Source: Clostridia bacterium (GTDB taxonomy: Bacteria > Bacillota > Clostridia > Oscillospirales > Acutalibacteraceae). Taken from it: a DNA stretch of 64,000 nucleotides. Below, one piece after another: positions 27,062 through 37,320 of this stretch. The stretch lies in assembly GCA_017399175.1 (NCBI GenBank), contig JAFQEE010000065.1:1-64000 (forward strand), written 5' to 3'. Position numbers and translations under genes: made by a program. Below the pieces are notes generated by a model. That model did not search any database and was not told the origin of the DNA. It saw only the letters and a program-made list of their open reading frames with translations. How positions within the stretch are numbered: the stretch's first letter is position 1; every line of letters starts with the position of its first letter.

Positions 27062-30000
27062 TTATATTTGTAATATGACATTTTGCTCACCGGCAATTTC
27101 TTTCAAATTGTATAAAAGATTATCATCAACAGATACTTTTTTACATGGAAAATACTTTTTACTGTTTGCAAAATAGAAATACAACGGAACATTACCCTGT
27201 TTTGCTGATGAAACAATTTCATTACATTTTACATATATTAAAGATGTTTCATTTTCGACCCTTATAAACAGACCTATTTTTTTATTTTGATTACTCTTTA
27301 TGCTTTCGGCTGTTTCTGCAAAATCAAGAATGATTTTAGGACTTTCTTCCTCTTTTACAGAAAGTCTTCCACCAAGCAGCAGGACATTACCATTATATAA
27401 TATATTGGAGTATTTGGTAAAAAGTTTAGGAAAAACAACTACTTCAACAGAGCCATAAACATCCTCGACTGTAACGAATGCCATTGTATCCCCTGATTTA
27501 GTCTGTTTTCTTGTTATACCACTTATTATACCCATAATATTTACAGAATAAGAGTCAACATATTTAGTATTGTAATCATTATCGGCGTTTAAAATATTAC
27601 CGATAGTGTCACATTTCATTTTTTGTGACAAATCTGCATACTGCTCCATAGGATGAGCAGAAATATAAAGACCTGTGGTTTCCTTTTCCATCATAAGTTT
27701 TGTATGTGACGGAAATTCATCCATTTTTTTCATAACAAATTCAGAAGATGAAGAATCATCACTCATAAGGTCAAAAAAGCCAATCTGTCCTTCAATATTT
27801 TTTCTTCGTGAACTATCAAGGTCGTCAATAACAAAAGGAAGATTTACAAGCATTTCCTGACGATTATTACCAAGTCCGTCAAGAGCACCACTTTTTATAA
27901 GTCCCTCTACTGCACGACGATTAAAGCCTTTTCCGTGAACTCGCTTACAGAATGAATAAAACGATGTAAATTTACCATTTAATCTTCTTTCATTTATGAT
28001 TGTATCAATGAAATCGTGGCCAAGATTTTTAATAGCAAGAAGACCAAACATAACTGTTTTTCCATCCTCACCTACTGTAAATGTTTTATTACTTACATTT
28101 ACATTCGGAGGAAGAATATTAATACCATTCTTTTTACAAGCATCAATATAATCAGCAATTTTTGTTGAATTATCAAGCACACTTGTAAGAAGTGATGCCA
28201 TAAATTCACAAGGATAATAACACTTGAGATATGCTGTTCTGTACGCAACAACCGCATAGGCAGCAGCGTGAGATTTATTGAAAGCATAAGATGCAAATGA
28301 AGACATATCATCAAAAATTTCATTTGCAATTTTATTATCAATTCCGTTTTTAAGACAACCTTCGCAGAAAAAAGTTCTTTCTTCTTCCATAACCTTATGC
28401 TTTTTCTTTGACATTGCACGACGGACGATATCAGCTCGTCCTAAGGGATAACCTGCCAAGGAACGGAAAATTTGCATAACCTGTTCCTGATAGACCATAC
28501 AACCGTATGTGACATCAAGAATATTTTTAAGCATTGGTGTTTTGTACTTAATATAATCAGGATTGTGTCTGTTCTGAATATACGAATCAATAGAATCCAT
28601 CGGTCCCGGTCTGTAAAGAGAAATGACAGCGATAATGTCTTCGATATTTGTTGGTTTAAGACGCATAAAAACGCTTCTCATACCATTTGATTCGCATTGG
28701 AAAACACCATCAGTCTGACCGCTTGTAAAAAGAGAATAGACATTTTTATCGTCATATGGGATTTTTTCAATATCAAACTGTGAATTTTTCTTTTTAACCA
28801 TCTTAACACAGTCGTTAATAACAGTTAATGTACGAAGTCCCAAGAAATCCATTTTCAGAAGACCAAGTTCTTCAATAGTTGTCATTGTAAACTGTGTCAC
28901 CACAGATTCATCATTTTTTGCAAGCGGAACATAATCACTTACAGGCTTGTCTGTAATAACAATGCCTGCAGCGTGAGTTGATGAATTTCTCGGCATACCC
29001 TCAACACTTTTCGCTGTATTAATAAGGTCTTTGATTTTTTCGTCACTTTCGTATAACGCTTTTAATTCTTCACTTTCCGTGAGTGCTTTTTCAATGGTTA
29101 TACCAAGTGTTCTTGGAATTTTTTTCGCAACATTATCAACAGTTGCATATGGCATTCCCATTGCTCTGCCCACATCACGGATAGCTGCACGAGCCGCCAT
29201 TGTACCAAAGGTAATAATCTGAGCAACATGGTCAGAACCATATTTGTCAATGACATAGTCAATAACTTCCTGTCTTCTCTCATAACAGAAGTCAACATCA
29301 ATATCAGGCATACTAACTCTGTCAGGATTTAAAAATCGTTCAAAAATAAGATTATATTTAATAGGGTCGATATTAGTTATTCCCATACAATATGCACAGA
29401 TACTACCTGCACCTGAACCTCGTCCAGGACCAACAGGAATACCATGGTCGCGAGCATACTGAATAAAGTCAGCAACAATAAGGAAATAATCAACATAACC
29501 CATATTACTGATAACTGAAAGCTCATATTCAAGTCTTTCGATATAAAGATTATCGGGATTTTGACCATATCTTTGGCGTAATCCTTCATAGCATTTTTCT
29601 TTGAAATAATCGTAATGAGATTTTCCGTCAGGTACGACGAAATTAGGCAATTTTGTATTGCCGAATTCAAAATCGAAATTACACATATCGGCAATTTTTT
29701 GTGTATTATCAATCGCCTGTTGTGTTTTTGAGAACAATGCTCTCATTTCATCTTCAGATTTAAGATAAAAATTATCACTTGAAAATTCAAGGGAGTTTTC
29801 TTCATCAACTGTATGGTTTGTAGCAATACAAATAAGAATTTTTTGGATATACGAGTCTTCGCGATTTACATAGTGAACATCATTTGTTGCAACAAGAGGA
29901 ATTCCTGTTTCATTTGAAAGTCGAATAAGACCTTCATTAACTGCAATCTGTTCAGGAATACCGTGATTCTGCATTTCAAGGTAATAATTGCCTTCTCCAA

Positions 30001-30493
30001 AAAGATTGTGATACCACAACGCGGTTTCTCTTGCTTTAATGTATTCATTGTTTACAATCAATTTAGGAATTTCACCTGCAAGACAAGCAGAAAGAGCAAT
30101 AAGTCCCTCGTGATGTTTCTCTAAAAGTTCACGGTCAATTCTTGGTTTTGTATAAAAACCGTCAACCCACGCTGATGAAACAAGTTTTATAAGATTCTGA
30201 TATCCTGTTTCATTTTTGCAAAGCAATACAAGGTGGTGACGATTTGAGTCAATACCATGCACCTTATCAAATCGTGAACGGGAAGCAACATAAACCTCAC
30301 AACCGATAATCGGCTTTATCCCGTGTTTTTTTGCTGTTCTATAAAAGTCAACTGCACCAAACAAATTACCGTGGTCAGTAATAGCAAGAGCAGTCTGTCC
30401 CCGTTCTTTTGCAACAGAACAAAGCCTGTCTAAACGACAAGCTCCGTCAAGCAAACTATATTCAGTATGCACATGCAAATGAACGAAAGACAT
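27062..30493 (-). CDS. dnaE: DNA polymerase III subunit alpha
   Basis: Replicative polymerase of the DnaE type. The PHP domain begins HLHVHTEYS (5-13). The polymerase core includes GPGRGSGAGS (355-364) and the catalytic aspartates in PDIDVDF (396-402). Helix-hairpin-helix segments and a C-terminal OB domain (about 980-1060) follow. At 1143 residues it is a typical DnaE. Firmicutes normally also carry PolC, which is not in this window. The gene lies between lysA (13 bp upstream) and pfkA. Confidence 0.96.
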   Translation of the reverse strand: MSFVHLHVHTEYSLLDGACRLDRLCSVAKERGQTALAITDHGNLFGAVDFYRTAKKHGIKPIIGCEVYVASRSRFDKVHGIDSNRHHLVLLCKNETGYQNLIKLVSSAWVDGFYTKPRIDRELLEKHHEGLIALSACLAGEIPKLIVNNEYIKARETALWYHNLFGEGNYYLEMQNHGIPEQIAVNEGLIRLSNETGIPLVATNDVHYVNREDSYIQKILICIATNHTVDEENSLEFSSDNFYLKSEDEMRALFSKTQQAIDNTQKIADMCNFDFEFGNTKLPNFVVPDGKSHYDYFKEKCYEGLRQRYGQNPDNLYIERLEYELSVISNMGYVDYFLIVADFIQYARDHGIPVGPGRGSGAGSICAYCMGITNIDPIKYNLIFERFLNPDRVSMPDIDVDFCYERRQEVIDYVIDKYGSDHVAQIITFGTMAARAAIRDVGRAMGMPYATVDNVAKKIPRTLGITIEKALTESEELKALYESDEKIKDLINTAKSVEGMPRNSSTHAAGIVITDKPVSDYVPLAKNDESVVTQFTMTTIEELGLLKMDFLGLRTLTVINDCVKMVKKKNSQFDIEKIPYDDKNVYSLFTSGQTDGVFQCESNGMRSVFMRLKPTNIEDIIAVISLYRPGPMDSIDSYIQNRHNPDYIKYKTPMLKNILDVTYGCMVYQEQVMQIFRSLAGYPLGRADIVRRAMSKKKHKVMEEERTFFCEGCLKNGIDNKIANEIFDDMSSFASYAFNKSHAAAYAVVAYRTAYLKCYYPCEFMASLLTSVLDNSTKIADYIDACKKNGINILPPNVNVSNKTFTVGEDGKTVMFGLLAIKNLGHDFIDTIINERRLNGKFTSFYSFCKRVHGKGFNRRAVEGLIKSGALDGLGNNRQEMLVNLPFVIDDLDSSRRKNIEGQIGFFDLMSDDSSSSEFVMKKMDEFPSHTKLMMEKETTGLYISAHPMEQYADLSQKMKCDTIGNILNADNDYNTKYVDSYSVNIMGIISGITRKQTKSGDTMAFVTVEDVYGSVEVVVFPKLFTKYSNILYNGNVLLLGGRLSVKEEESPKIILDFAETAESIKSNQNKKIGLFIRVENETSLIYVKCNEIVSSAKQGNVPLYFYFANSKKYFPCKKVSVDDNLLYNLKEIAGEQNVILQI

Positions 30494-30506
30494 AATCTAA
30501 CCTCAA

Positions 30507-31778
30507 TTATTCAGTAACTTTTTTGTAAAAATCAAAGCAATCGAATGTTGCGAAATAGTCAGCAGGAGTTTCAGCACGACGAATCATCTGGAAGCTTCCG
30601 TCTTCTTTAAGAAGAATTTCTGCTGATTTAAGTTTACCATTATAGTTGTAACCCATAGCAAATCCATGAGCACCTGTATCGTGGATAAAGAGCAAGTCGC
30701 CCATATCAATTTTTGGCAACATTCTGTCGATAGCAAATTTATCATTATTTTCACAAAGTGAACCTGTAACATCATATTTATAGTCACAAGGTTCATTTTC
30801 CTTGCCCATAACTGTAATATGGTGATATGCACCGTAAATTGCAGGACGCATAAGGTTAACTGCACAAGCATCAACACCGATATATTCTTTATGAGTATGC
30901 TTTTCATTGATTGCACGAGTTACAAGTGCACCGTAAGGAGCTAACATAAATCTACCAAGCTCTGTATAAATTGCAACATCATCCATTCCTGCAGGAACAA
31001 GTACTTCGTTATATACCTTTTCAACACCTTTACCGATTTCAAAGATGTCATTACCCTCCTGGTCAGGACGATAAGGGATACCGATACCGCCTGAAAGGTT
31101 GATGAATTTAATATGAGCACCTGTTTCTTCTTTAAGTTTTACTGCAACTTCAAAAAGAGTTTTTGCAAGTGTTGGATAATACTCATTTGAAACTGTGTTA
31201 CTTGCAAGGAATGCGTGAATACCAAACTCCTCAACACCCTTTGATTTCATAATCTTAAATGCTTCAAAGAGTTGTTCAGTTGTCATACCATATTTTGCGT
31301 CACCAGGGTTATCCATAATATTATTTGCGATTGAGAAATATCCACCCGGATTATAACGGCAAGAAAGCTTCTTTGGAAGATAACCAAGTGTCTTTTCAAG
31401 AATATCGAGATGTGTAATATCGTCAAGGTTGATAATAGCACCTAAATCATCGGCATATTTGAATTCTGATGGCGGTGTATCATTTGATGAGAACATAATA
31501 TCGTCACCAACTGCACCGATTGCCTTTGAAAGCATAAGTTCAGTAACTGATGAACAGTCACAACCACAACCATATTCTCTTAAAATATTAATAAGGAATG
31601 GATTTGGAGTAGCCTTTACTGCAAAATATTCTTTAAAACCTTTGTTCCAAGCAAATGCTTTTTTAAGATTTTCTGCATTTTTACGAATTCCTGCTTCATC
31701 ATAAAGATGAAATGGAGTTGGATATACTTTTGCAATTTCTTCTAATTTTTCTTTTGTTGTAAATGGTACTTTGCTCAT
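30507..31778 (-). CDS. lysA: Diaminopimelate decarboxylase
   Basis: PLP enzyme that converts meso-diaminopimelate to lysine, the final step of lysine synthesis. The PLP lysine is K55 in YFAVKATPNP. Other fold III features are HAFLASN, the glycine-rich LSGGIGIPY, YTELGR and the active-site cysteine in GSLCE. The 423 residues are normal. It starts only 3 bp after engB and precedes dnaE by 13 bp, so lysine synthesis here is tied to a housekeeping operon. There is no lysine riboswitch at the gene itself. A decarboxylase for a related substrate cannot be fully excluded. Confidence 0.88.
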   Translation of the reverse strand: MSKVPFTTKEKLEEIAKVYPTPFHLYDEAGIRKNAENLKKAFAWNKGFKEYFAVKATPNPFLINILREYGCGCDCSSVTELMLSKAIGAVGDDIMFSSNDTPPSEFKYADDLGAIINLDDITHLDILEKTLGYLPKKLSCRYNPGGYFSIANNIMDNPGDAKYGMTTEQLFEAFKIMKSKGVEEFGIHAFLASNTVSNEYYPTLAKTLFEVAVKLKEETGAHIKFINLSGGIGIPYRPDQEGNDIFEIGKGVEKVYNEVLVPAGMDDVAIYTELGRFMLAPYGALVTRAINEKHTHKEYIGVDACAVNLMRPAIYGAYHHITVMGKENEPCDYKYDVTGSLCENNDKFAIDRMLPKIDMGDLLFIHDTGAHGFAMGYNYNGKLKSAEILLKEDGSFQMIRRAETPADYFATFDCFDFYKKVTE

Positions 31779-31781
31779 TTT

Positions 31782-32369
31782 TTATTCTCCTAAATATTCT
31801 TCAATATATTTTTTTACTATGTCAAGACCTTGTCCATTTTCGGATGAAAAAGGAATAATTCTGTCTTCCGGCACAAAATTCATTTCCTTTTTTGAATTTT
31901 CAAGTCTTTCGTTATAGTCCTTTTTCTTTTTGAGTTTATCTGCCTTTGTCATAACAACAATAAACTCATATCCCGTTGCCTGTAAAAATTCCATCATCAT
32001 AAAATCGTCTTTTGTTGGTGGATGACGCATATCAACAAGCTGAACAACAAGTTTGATATTACGGTCAGAATTAAAATAACCTTCCATCATTTCTGCCCAA
32101 CGGTCTTTTTCGGTTTTTGCAACCTTGGCATAACCGTAACCCGGCAAGTCAACAAAATTATACTCATCAACCTGATAAAAGTTTATTGTGATTGTTTTAC
32201 CCGGTACTGAACTTACTCTTGCAAGATTCTTTCGTTGAAATAATTTGTTGAGTAATGAACTTTTACCAACATTTGAACGACCTGCAAAAGCAATTTCAGG
32301 CAAATCACTTTCCGGTAACTGACCGAATGTACCGTATGCCGCTTTAAATTCTGCTTTATCGTATCTCAT
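31782..32369 (-). CDS. engB: Ribosome biogenesis GTPase EngB (YsxC)
   Basis: Small GTPase needed for 50S subunit assembly. The P-loop GRSNVGKSS is at 30-38, followed by the switch region, DLPGYGYAK and the TKADK base motif. The 195 residues are normal. ATG at 32369 follows AGGTG at 6 nt; a GTG three codons earlier falls in that site. It lies directly behind lon, the conserved lonA-ysxC pairing. Confidence 0.95.
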   Translation of the reverse strand: MRYDKAEFKAAYGTFGQLPESDLPEIAFAGRSNVGKSSLLNKLFQRKNLARVSSVPGKTITINFYQVDEYNFVDLPGYGYAKVAKTEKDRWAEMMEGYFNSDRNIKLVVQLVDMRHPPTKDDFMMMEFLQATGYEFIVVMTKADKLKKKKDYNERLENSKKEMNFVPEDRIIPFSSENGQGLDIVKKYIEEYLGE

Positions 32370-32381
32370 AATTAACACCTA

Positions 32382-34748
32382 CTATACAAGTGCTGCTTTA
32401 AGCACATCGTCACCTGTTTTTGCAAAAACAAAGTTGATTTTTTCTTTAACCTTTTCATCTACTTTTTCAAGGTCACTTCGATTTGCTTCTGGAACAACCA
32501 CAGTTTTAATACCCTCAACATAAGCTGCCATTGTTTTTTCACGAAGTCCACCGATTGGAAGAACACGCCCTGTAACAGTAATTTCACCTGTCATAGCAAC
32601 ACTTGATTTAACCTTACAGCCTGAAAGTGCAGAAACAAGTGCTGTGAATATTGTGACACCTGCTGATGGTCCATCCTTTGGAACAGCACCTTCAGGGAAA
32701 TGAATGTGAATATCTTTATTTTGATAAAAATCAGGTGAAATTCTGTATTTATCAGCATTTGTTCTTATATAACTTATTGCCGCTTTTGCTGATTCTTTTA
32801 TAACATCACCTAATGAGCCTGTAAGTTCAAGATTGCCCTTACCATCCATTACTGCTACTTCAACTGTCAGCATTGTGCCACCAACAGATGTGTATGCAAG
32901 TCCATTGACAACACCTATCTGGTCAAATTTTGAACATTCGTCAGGTTTAAACTTAACAGGTCCGAGATAATTCTCAAGTTCAGTATCTTTTATAGTTATC
33001 TTACCTTCAAAACCTTTTGCATATTCAACTGCAATCTTTCGAAACACTTTTGCAATTGTTCTTTCAAGAACACGGACACCTGCTTCTTTTGTATAACCAC
33101 CAATAATTGCTTTTAATGCTTTATCAGTAAACTTGACATAAGATTTTTTAAGACCATTTGCAGTAATCTGTTTTGGAACAAGATGTTTCTTTGCAATATT
33201 GAATTTTTCCTCGTATGTATAACCCGGAATATCAATAATTTCCATTCGGTCAAGCAAAGGTGCAGGAATTCTGCTCTTATCATTTGCAGTTGTTATAAAC
33301 AAAACCTTGCTCAAATCATATGGAATTTCAAGATAGTGGTCAACGAATGAATTATTCTGTTCTGCATCAAGAACTTCTAAAAGTGCTGATGACGGGTCAC
33401 CACGATGATCAGAACCTAACTTATCAACCTCGTCAAGAAGAATAAGAGGATTTGAACTTTTGGCATTTTCAATAGCCTCAATAATTCTGCCCGGCATTGA
33501 ACCGATATAAGTTTTTCTGTGTCCTCTGATATCAGCTTCATCACGAACACCACCGAGAGAAATTCTTGCATAACTTCTGCCGATTGCATTTGCAAGAGAA
33601 CGGGCTATTGATGTTTTACCCACACCGGGAGGGCCTGCAAGACAGATAATCTGCCCTTTAACATCAGGATTAATTTTTCGTACTGCAAGGAACTCGATAA
33701 TTCTTTCCTTAACATCAAAAAGTCCGTAATGGTCATTATTAAGAACTTCTTCTGCATGTTCTATATCGAGATTTTCTTCAGTACAATATCCCCAAGGAAG
33801 TGAAATAACTTTATCAAGATAATTTCTTATAACTGCTGATTCAGGGCTTGATGACTGCATTTTCATAAGTCTGTCGCATTCGCGAAGAAGTTTTCGTTCA
33901 ATATCTTCTGAGAATCCTATTGCTCGAATTTGTTCTTTATATTCCTCTGCTTCTGAAATTGCACCGTCACCATCATTAAGTTCTTCTGATATAGCTTTAA
34001 TCTGTTCACGAAGATAATACTCACGCTGATTTTCTTCCATCTGTTCCTGAACCTTATCATTGATTTCTTCTTCAATAGCAAGAAGTTCAATTTCTCTTTT
34101 AAGAATAAGGCAAAGGGACTCTGCTCTTTTTAAAGGATTAAGTTCTTCGAGAAGACTTTGCTTAACAGCATAGTCAAGCGGAATATTTGAAAGAATAAAG
34201 TCTGTTATCTCACCTGCTTCTTTGCGAACAGAAACGCCAATAACAATGTCAGACGGAAGTTTAGGCACATAATATGCGTAATCTTCAAATATACCAACAA
34301 GACTGCGAACAAGTGCTTCCTCATATTTTGCATCTGCAGGTTTTACATTTTCAGTTTCAATACGACGAACAACAGCAGATAAAAACGGATTCTGTGAATT
34401 GATATTTAAAAGTTCAGCACGATAAAGTCCGTAAACAACAACTCGCAAAGTATCTGTACCCGGCAACTTCATAACCTGCTTAATTTCGCAGACAACACCT
34501 GAACGATATATGTCATCATAACGAGGGTCGTCACATTCAAGGTCCATCTGTGCAGAAAGAAAAATATTTGATTTTCTTTCCATAGCATTTCTGACTGCTT
34601 TTACTGACTTTGGTCTTCCAACATCAAAATGTAATGTCATTTCAGGAAAAACAACAAGTCCACGCAATGCAACCATTGGCATTGAAAAGGATTTTTCTTT
34701 AAATTCATTGAATATATTATTAGTATTTTCCACTTTTGTACATATCAC
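32382..34748 (-). CDS. lon: ATP-dependent protease La (LonA)
   Basis: Degrades misfolded and regulatory proteins. In order: the N-terminal substrate domain (from MPMVALRGLVVFP), a coiled coil, the AAA+ module with Walker A GPPGVGKT, and the Ser-Lys peptidase domain. The catalytic pair is S695 in KDGPSAG and K738 in GLREKTM; the 43-residue spacing equals that of E. coli Lon. The start is unsure. The GTG at 34748 touches an AGGAG site with no spacing; a GTG at 34733 lies 14 nt after it; ATG at residue 23 has only a weak site. Operon: lon-engB-lysA-dnaE-pfkA-aroK. Confidence 0.95.
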   Translation of the reverse strand: MICTKVENTNNIFNEFKEKSFSMPMVALRGLVVFPEMTLHFDVGRPKSVKAVRNAMERKSNIFLSAQMDLECDDPRYDDIYRSGVVCEIKQVMKLPGTDTLRVVVYGLYRAELLNINSQNPFLSAVVRRIETENVKPADAKYEEALVRSLVGIFEDYAYYVPKLPSDIVIGVSVRKEAGEITDFILSNIPLDYAVKQSLLEELNPLKRAESLCLILKREIELLAIEEEINDKVQEQMEENQREYYLREQIKAISEELNDGDGAISEAEEYKEQIRAIGFSEDIERKLLRECDRLMKMQSSSPESAVIRNYLDKVISLPWGYCTEENLDIEHAEEVLNNDHYGLFDVKERIIEFLAVRKINPDVKGQIICLAGPPGVGKTSIARSLANAIGRSYARISLGGVRDEADIRGHRKTYIGSMPGRIIEAIENAKSSNPLILLDEVDKLGSDHRGDPSSALLEVLDAEQNNSFVDHYLEIPYDLSKVLFITTANDKSRIPAPLLDRMEIIDIPGYTYEEKFNIAKKHLVPKQITANGLKKSYVKFTDKALKAIIGGYTKEAGVRVLERTIAKVFRKIAVEYAKGFEGKITIKDTELENYLGPVKFKPDECSKFDQIGVVNGLAYTSVGGTMLTVEVAVMDGKGNLELTGSLGDVIKESAKAAISYIRTNADKYRISPDFYQNKDIHIHFPEGAVPKDGPSAGVTIFTALVSALSGCKVKSSVAMTGEITVTGRVLPIGGLREKTMAAYVEGIKTVVVPEANRSDLEKVDEKVKEKINFVFAKTGDDVLKAALV

Positions 34749-34914
34749 TCCTATTATGAACTTATATTATATAATAAAAGACAAATTACTGCAATAAATA
34801 CTGTGAAAATTTTTAAAATAATGTATTTTCAAAAGAGATTGTTAAAAAGTTTTACAAGTTTGCGTTAAAAATAAAGATTTTTATAAAAAAGATTGATATT
34901 TTCTTGTCAATCTA

Positions 34915-34944
34915 TTGACTTTTTAATAGTATTTTTGATATAAT
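34915..34944 (+). promoter_or_regulatory. Sigma-A-type promoter of serC-serA
   Basis: TTGACT (34915-34920), an 18-nt spacer and a perfect TATAAT (34939-34944) precede serC by about 64 bp. The ribosome binding site is GGAGG at 34995-34999. The AT-rich gap from lon (34749 onwards) holds nothing else recognised. Confidence 0.75.
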
Positions 34945-35007
34945 TTGACTAATGTTTTGGTTTTTAACAAAATAATTTACAATTTTTACTTTTTGGAGGT
35001 CATTATT

Positions 35008-36090
35008 ATGGCAAGAGTTTATAATTTTTCAGCAGGTCCATCAATGCTCCCTGAAGAAGTTTTGAAAAAAGCTGCTGCAGAGATGCTTGATTATGAAGGT
35101 AGCGGTCAGTCAGTTATGGAAATGAGTCACCGTTCAAAGGTGTATGACTCAATCATCAAAGGTGCTGAACAGCTTCTTCGTGAACTTATGAATATTCCTG
35201 ATAATTATAAGGTATTATTCTTACAGGGCGGTGCTTCAACACAGTTTGCTGCTATCCCACTTAACTTTATGAACAAAAATGGTAAGGCTGACTTTGTAAT
35301 CACAGGTCAGTGGGCTAAAAAAGCATATCAGGAAGCACAGAAATATGGTGAATGTAAAGCAGTTGCATCATCTGCTGACAAAACATTCTCATACATTCCA
35401 AAGCTTGATAAGAACGAATTCACAAAGGATGCTGACTATTTCTATATTTGTATGAACAATACAATTTACGGTACAGTTTATCACGAACTTCCTGACACAG
35501 GTGACGTTCCGCTTATTGCTGATATTTCATCATGCTTCCTTTCAGAACCAATTGATGTTTCAAAGTTTGCAATGGTATATGGCGGTGCACAGAAGAATGT
35601 TGCTCCTGCAGGTCTTACAATTTGTATTATCCGTGAAGATATGCTCGGTAATGCAAGAGATATTACACCAACAATGCTTAATTATCAGATTATGGCTGAC
35701 AACGATTCTCTTTACAACACACCACCTTGCTATACAATTTATATCTGCAAGCTTGTTCTTGAATGGCTTAAAGAAATGGGTGGCCTTGAAGCTATTAAGG
35801 AAAGAAATGTGAAGAAGGCTAAAATTCTTTATGATTTCCTTGATAACAGCAAGATGTTCAAAGGTACTGTTGTTGCTGAAGACCGTTCACTTATGAACGT
35901 TCCTTTCGTTACAGACAGCGAAGAACTCAATGCAAAATTCATTAAAGAAGCAACTGAAGCAGGATTTGTTAACCTTAAGGGTCACCGTTCAGTTGGTGGT
36001 ATGAGAGCTTCAATCTATAACGCAATGCCTGTTGAAGGTGTAGAAAAGCTCGTTGAATTTATGGCTGAATTTGAAAAAGCAAATTCATAA
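35008..36090 (+). CDS. serC: Phosphoserine aminotransferase
   Basis: PLP enzyme converting 3-phosphohydroxypyruvate to phosphoserine. The family start MARVYNFSAGPSMLP is intact, and the PLP lysine is K196 in YGGAQKN. The 360 residues are normal. The frame is open for 21 codons upstream, but GGAGG at 34995-34999 fixes the start at ATG 35008. serA follows after 11 bp. No phosphoserine phosphatase gene is nearby. Confidence 0.96.
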   Translation: MARVYNFSAGPSMLPEEVLKKAAAEMLDYEGSGQSVMEMSHRSKVYDSIIKGAEQLLRELMNIPDNYKVLFLQGGASTQFAAIPLNFMNKNGKADFVITGQWAKKAYQEAQKYGECKAVASSADKTFSYIPKLDKNEFTKDADYFYICMNNTIYGTVYHELPDTGDVPLIADISSCFLSEPIDVSKFAMVYGGAQKNVAPAGLTICIIREDMLGNARDITPTMLNYQIMADNDSLYNTPPCYTIYICKLVLEWLKEMGGLEAIKERNVKKAKILYDFLDNSKMFKGTVVAEDRSLMNVPFVTDSEELNAKFIKEATEAGFVNLKGHRSVGGMRASIYNAMPVEGVEKLVEFMAEFEKANS

Positions 36091-36101
36091 GGAGAATCAT
36101 T

Positions 36102-37265
36102 ATGTATAACATTTTAACTTTAAATAAAATATCTGAAACAGGTCTTTGCCGTTTCAGTGATGAATATAATTGTGCTACTGATGCAAAGAATCCTGATGCT
36201 ATTCTTGTTCGTTCAGCATCAATGCACGATATGGAATTTGAAGAAAATACTCTCGCTATTGCTCGTGCAGGTGCAGGTGTTAACAATATTCCAATCGACA
36301 AATGCAGTGAAGCAGGTATTGTTGTTTTCAACACACCGGGTGCTAATGCAAATGCAGTTAAAGAGCTTGTACTTACAGGTCTTTTCCTTTCATCAAGAAA
36401 GGTTATTCCTGCTATTGAATGGGCAAAGACATTAAAAGGTAATGGTGATACAGTTCCAAAGGATGTTGAAAAAGGTAAGAGTGCTTTTGCAGGACCTGAA
36501 ATCAAGGGAAAGACACTTGGTGTTATCGGTCTTGGTGCTATCGGTATTCTTGTTGCTAATGCTGCTGCAGCACTCGGTATGAATGTTATCGGTTACGACC
36601 CATATCTTTCTGTTGCACAGAGTATCACACTTAATCATCATGTAAAGCTTACTGATAACCTTAATGTGATTTATGCTGAAAGTGATTATATTACACTTCA
36701 CTTACCTCTTAACGATTCAACAAGAGGACTTATCAATGCCGATACAATTGCTACAATGAAAGACGAAGTAAGAATTCTTAACTTTGCTCGTGGTGAGCTT
36801 GTTGACACAGAAAGCATTCTTTCTGCACTTGAAAATGGTAAGGTTGCTGCTTATGTTACAGACTTCCCTAACGATGCTGTTATCGGTGCAACAGGCGTTA
36901 TTGCAATCCCTCACCTTGGTGCGTCAACTCCTGAATCAGAAGACAACTGTGCAGTAATGGCTGTTGAACAGGTTGCTGATTATCTTGAAAATGGTTCAAT
37001 TATCAACTCAGTTAACTACCCTGCTGTTTCTCTCAGCACAAGTGACAAACACAGAATCACAATTATGCACAAGAATATTTCAGGTATTGTAAGCAAGATT
37101 ACATCTGCTTTTGCTAATGAAGATGTTAATATTGACAATATGGTTAACAAGTCAAAGGGCGAATACGCTTATACAGTAGTTGATTCTGATACAAAGGCAT
37201 CACCTGAAGCAATTGAAGCATTAAAGAAGATTAACGGAATTATTCGAATTAGAGTTATTAAATAA
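36102..37265 (+). CDS. serA: D-3-phosphoglycerate dehydrogenase
   Basis: First enzyme of the phosphorylated serine pathway. The NAD-binding motif GLGAIG is at 143-148. Catalytic motifs of the D-2-hydroxyacid dehydrogenase fold are seen in NFARGELVD and HLGASTPESE. A C-terminal ACT domain (about 317-387, HRITIMHKNISG onwards) probably senses serine. The 387 residues correspond to the short form lacking the intervening domain. Ribosome binding site AAGGAGA. It forms an operon with serC and ends at a strong hairpin. Confidence 0.94.
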   Translation: MYNILTLNKISETGLCRFSDEYNCATDAKNPDAILVRSASMHDMEFEENTLAIARAGAGVNNIPIDKCSEAGIVVFNTPGANANAVKELVLTGLFLSSRKVIPAIEWAKTLKGNGDTVPKDVEKGKSAFAGPEIKGKTLGVIGLGAIGILVANAAAALGMNVIGYDPYLSVAQSITLNHHVKLTDNLNVIYAESDYITLHLPLNDSTRGLINADTIATMKDEVRILNFARGELVDTESILSALENGKVAAYVTDFPNDAVIGATGVIAIPHLGASTPESEDNCAVMAVEQVADYLENGSIINSVNYPAVSLSTSDKHRITIMHKNISGIVSKITSAFANEDVNIDNMVNKSKGEYAYTVVDSDTKASPEAIEALKKINGIIRIRVIK

Positions 37266-37280
37266 GATTTTAAGACACAG

Positions 37281-37319
37281 AAAACTCCCTTGTAGTGCAA
37301 TTCATTACAAGGGAGTTTT
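37281..37319 (+). terminator. Bidirectional terminator between serA and the exonuclease gene
   Basis: A perfect 14-bp stem AAAACTCCCTTGTA/TACAAGGGAGTTTT (37281-37294 with 37306-37319) is flanked by A and T runs on both sides. It can serve both convergent operons. Confidence 0.9.
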
Positions 37320-37320
37320 A

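Noticed and set aside
30494..31800. Lysine riboswitch for lysA
   Set aside because: lysA is inside an operon with 3 bp before it; there is no leader in which a riboswitch could lie.
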